From Gemmatimonadaceae bacterium (GTDB taxonomy: Bacteria; Gemmatimonadota; Gemmatimonadetes; Gemmatimonadales; Gemmatimonadaceae): 5,588 nucleotides of DNA. Position numbers and translations under genes: made by a program. The notes beneath the pieces are model-generated. The model was not told the DNA's origin, did no database searches, and saw only the letters and a list, made by a program, of their open reading frames with translations. Numbering within the stretch: position 1 is the first letter of the stretch; the number at the start of each line of letters is the position of its first letter. This document shows positions 5,400 to 5,588 of this stretch, in pieces. The stretch is taken from positions 1-5,588 of the forward strand of contig JALOPO010000331.1 of assembly GCA_025453855.1 (NCBI GenBank). Reading direction: 5' to 3'.

Positions 5400-5435
5400 A
5401 AGAAGGGGCACGCACGGATCCTCCCATGCGCGCCC
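5400..5435 (-). terminator. Intrinsic terminator for the converging minus-strand gene
   Basis: On the minus strand a 9-bp stem (5427-5435 with 5406-5414, one G-U pair) and 12-nt loop are followed by TTCTT, about 28 bp past the stop of the gene at 5464. It is the inverted counterpart of the terminator at 5225-5262. Relative to that copy one A-T pair has become G-C on both strands of the stem. Its T-tract is interrupted by C, so it may be weaker. Confidence 0.7.
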
Positions 5436-5463
5436 GCGTCGCGAACTCCGCCGCCGCACGCGC

Positions 5464-5588
5464 TCAGCGGGGAGGCGGATCGAAGAGGTAGTTGGTCGGG
5501 GCCCGGCGGAGCGGGATGGGAGCGCTGGCCGGGGTGGTGCGTGCGGCGACATGGACGGTCGTGTCGCTCGCCACGAGTGCCCAGTCGC
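5464..5588 (-). CDS. C-terminal end of an unrecognised protein (partial, 5' end outside window)
   Basis: This minus-strand frame is open from the window edge to TGA (complement of 5464-5466), giving 40 residues that end TNYLFDPPPR. Nearly every codon ends in G or C, as in the clear genes here. The stop sits 28 bp before a well-placed terminator on the same strand. Both points favour a real gene over the two competing minus frames. The visible part (beginning DWALVASDTT) is Ala/Thr/Pro-rich with a Pro-rich tail and shows no motif I can assign. Function unknown. Confidence 0.65.
   Translation of the reverse strand, partial: DWALVASDTTVHVAARTTPASAPIPLRRAPTNYLFDPPPR

Larger units (their letters stand above)
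5228..5435. repeat. Near-perfect 208-bp palindrome between convergent genes
   Basis: The left arm (5228-5325) and right arm (5337-5435) are inverted copies around an 11-nt centre (5326-5336). In the inner 60 positions (5266-5325 against 5337-5396) I count four mismatches, and the stretch 5266-5311 against 5351-5396 has only one (5303/5359). The outer part differs by a handful of substitutions and one extra base near 5402. Each arm also holds smaller self-complementary pieces: the terminator hairpin and GGCGC-TGC-GCGCC at 5277-5289. GGGAGTTCT-CC-AGAACTCCC at 5339-5358 is a local palindrome near the centre. No coding frame crosses it sensibly. It fills most of the 266-bp gap between two convergent genes. 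It could be a bidirectional terminator made by inverted duplication or a palindromic MITE/REP-like element. Confidence 0.92.

Noticed and set aside
5228..5435. CRISPR-like or integron attC-type structure
   Set aside because: There are no spaced direct repeats, and no integrase or Cas gene. The structure is a single palindrome made of two terminators.
5109..5552. 147-aa minus-strand frame through the palindrome
   Set aside because: It reads through both terminators and the palindrome and ends inside the synthetase. A different minus frame (stop at 5464) has better codon use and a terminator in the right place.
5397..5588. Plus-strand frame starting MKK at the right palindrome arm
   Set aside because: It has no ribosome binding site, Arg/Gly/Trp-rich shadow composition, and opposes the better-supported minus-strand gene.

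Overview
This is a very GC-rich bacterial window. Codons end almost always in G or C, which is why long spurious open frames appear on both strands. The style of the genes, especially a lipoprotein with Ig-like domains and GDT motifs next to a FadD15-type acyl-CoA ligase, suggests a Gemmatimonadota-like bacterium. That is an inference from style; no marker gene is present to settle it.

Layout. Positions 1-90 hold the last 29 codons of a probable transposase reading rightward, followed by a plausible insertion-sequence end and an A/T-rich 8-bp candidate target site (to about 121). A type I phosphoribosyltransferase lies on the minus strand (213-743). A 224-bp divergent intergenic region separates it from a plus-strand run: a TPR protein (968-1582), an orphan ParA-family ATPase overlapping it by 4 bp (1579-2391), and, 33 bp later, a small lipoprotein with two probable Ig-like domains (2425-3195). 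After 127 bp that include a GC-rich hairpin comes a complete long-chain acyl-CoA synthetase (3323-5197). The last 40 codons of an unrecognised minus-strand gene (5464-5588) converge on it.

The 266-bp gap between these convergent genes is the most striking structure. It holds a near-perfect 208-bp palindrome (5228-5435). The outer part of each arm is an intrinsic terminator hairpin: the left one serves the acyl-CoA synthetase, the right one the incoming minus-strand gene. The two hairpins differ by base changes that keep their stems paired. The inner arms carry 8-bp tandem iterations of a GAGTT-type unit.

How the genes may work together. The TPR and ParA genes are almost certainly translationally coupled, and no ParB is visible. 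The ParA has an intact deviant Walker A site, but the two arginines used by chromosomal Soj/ParA proteins for non-specific DNA binding appear to be lost or displaced, the second by an exact 18-bp in-frame tandem duplication. This suggests a ParA/MinD-type positioning or switch module whose partner is the TPR protein, possibly acting at a surface other than the nucleoid. The lipoprotein may be an envelope component of the same transcription unit, but that link rests on position only. The phosphoribosyltransferase (probably purine salvage) and the acyl-CoA synthetase (fatty-acid activation) look like independent housekeeping functions.
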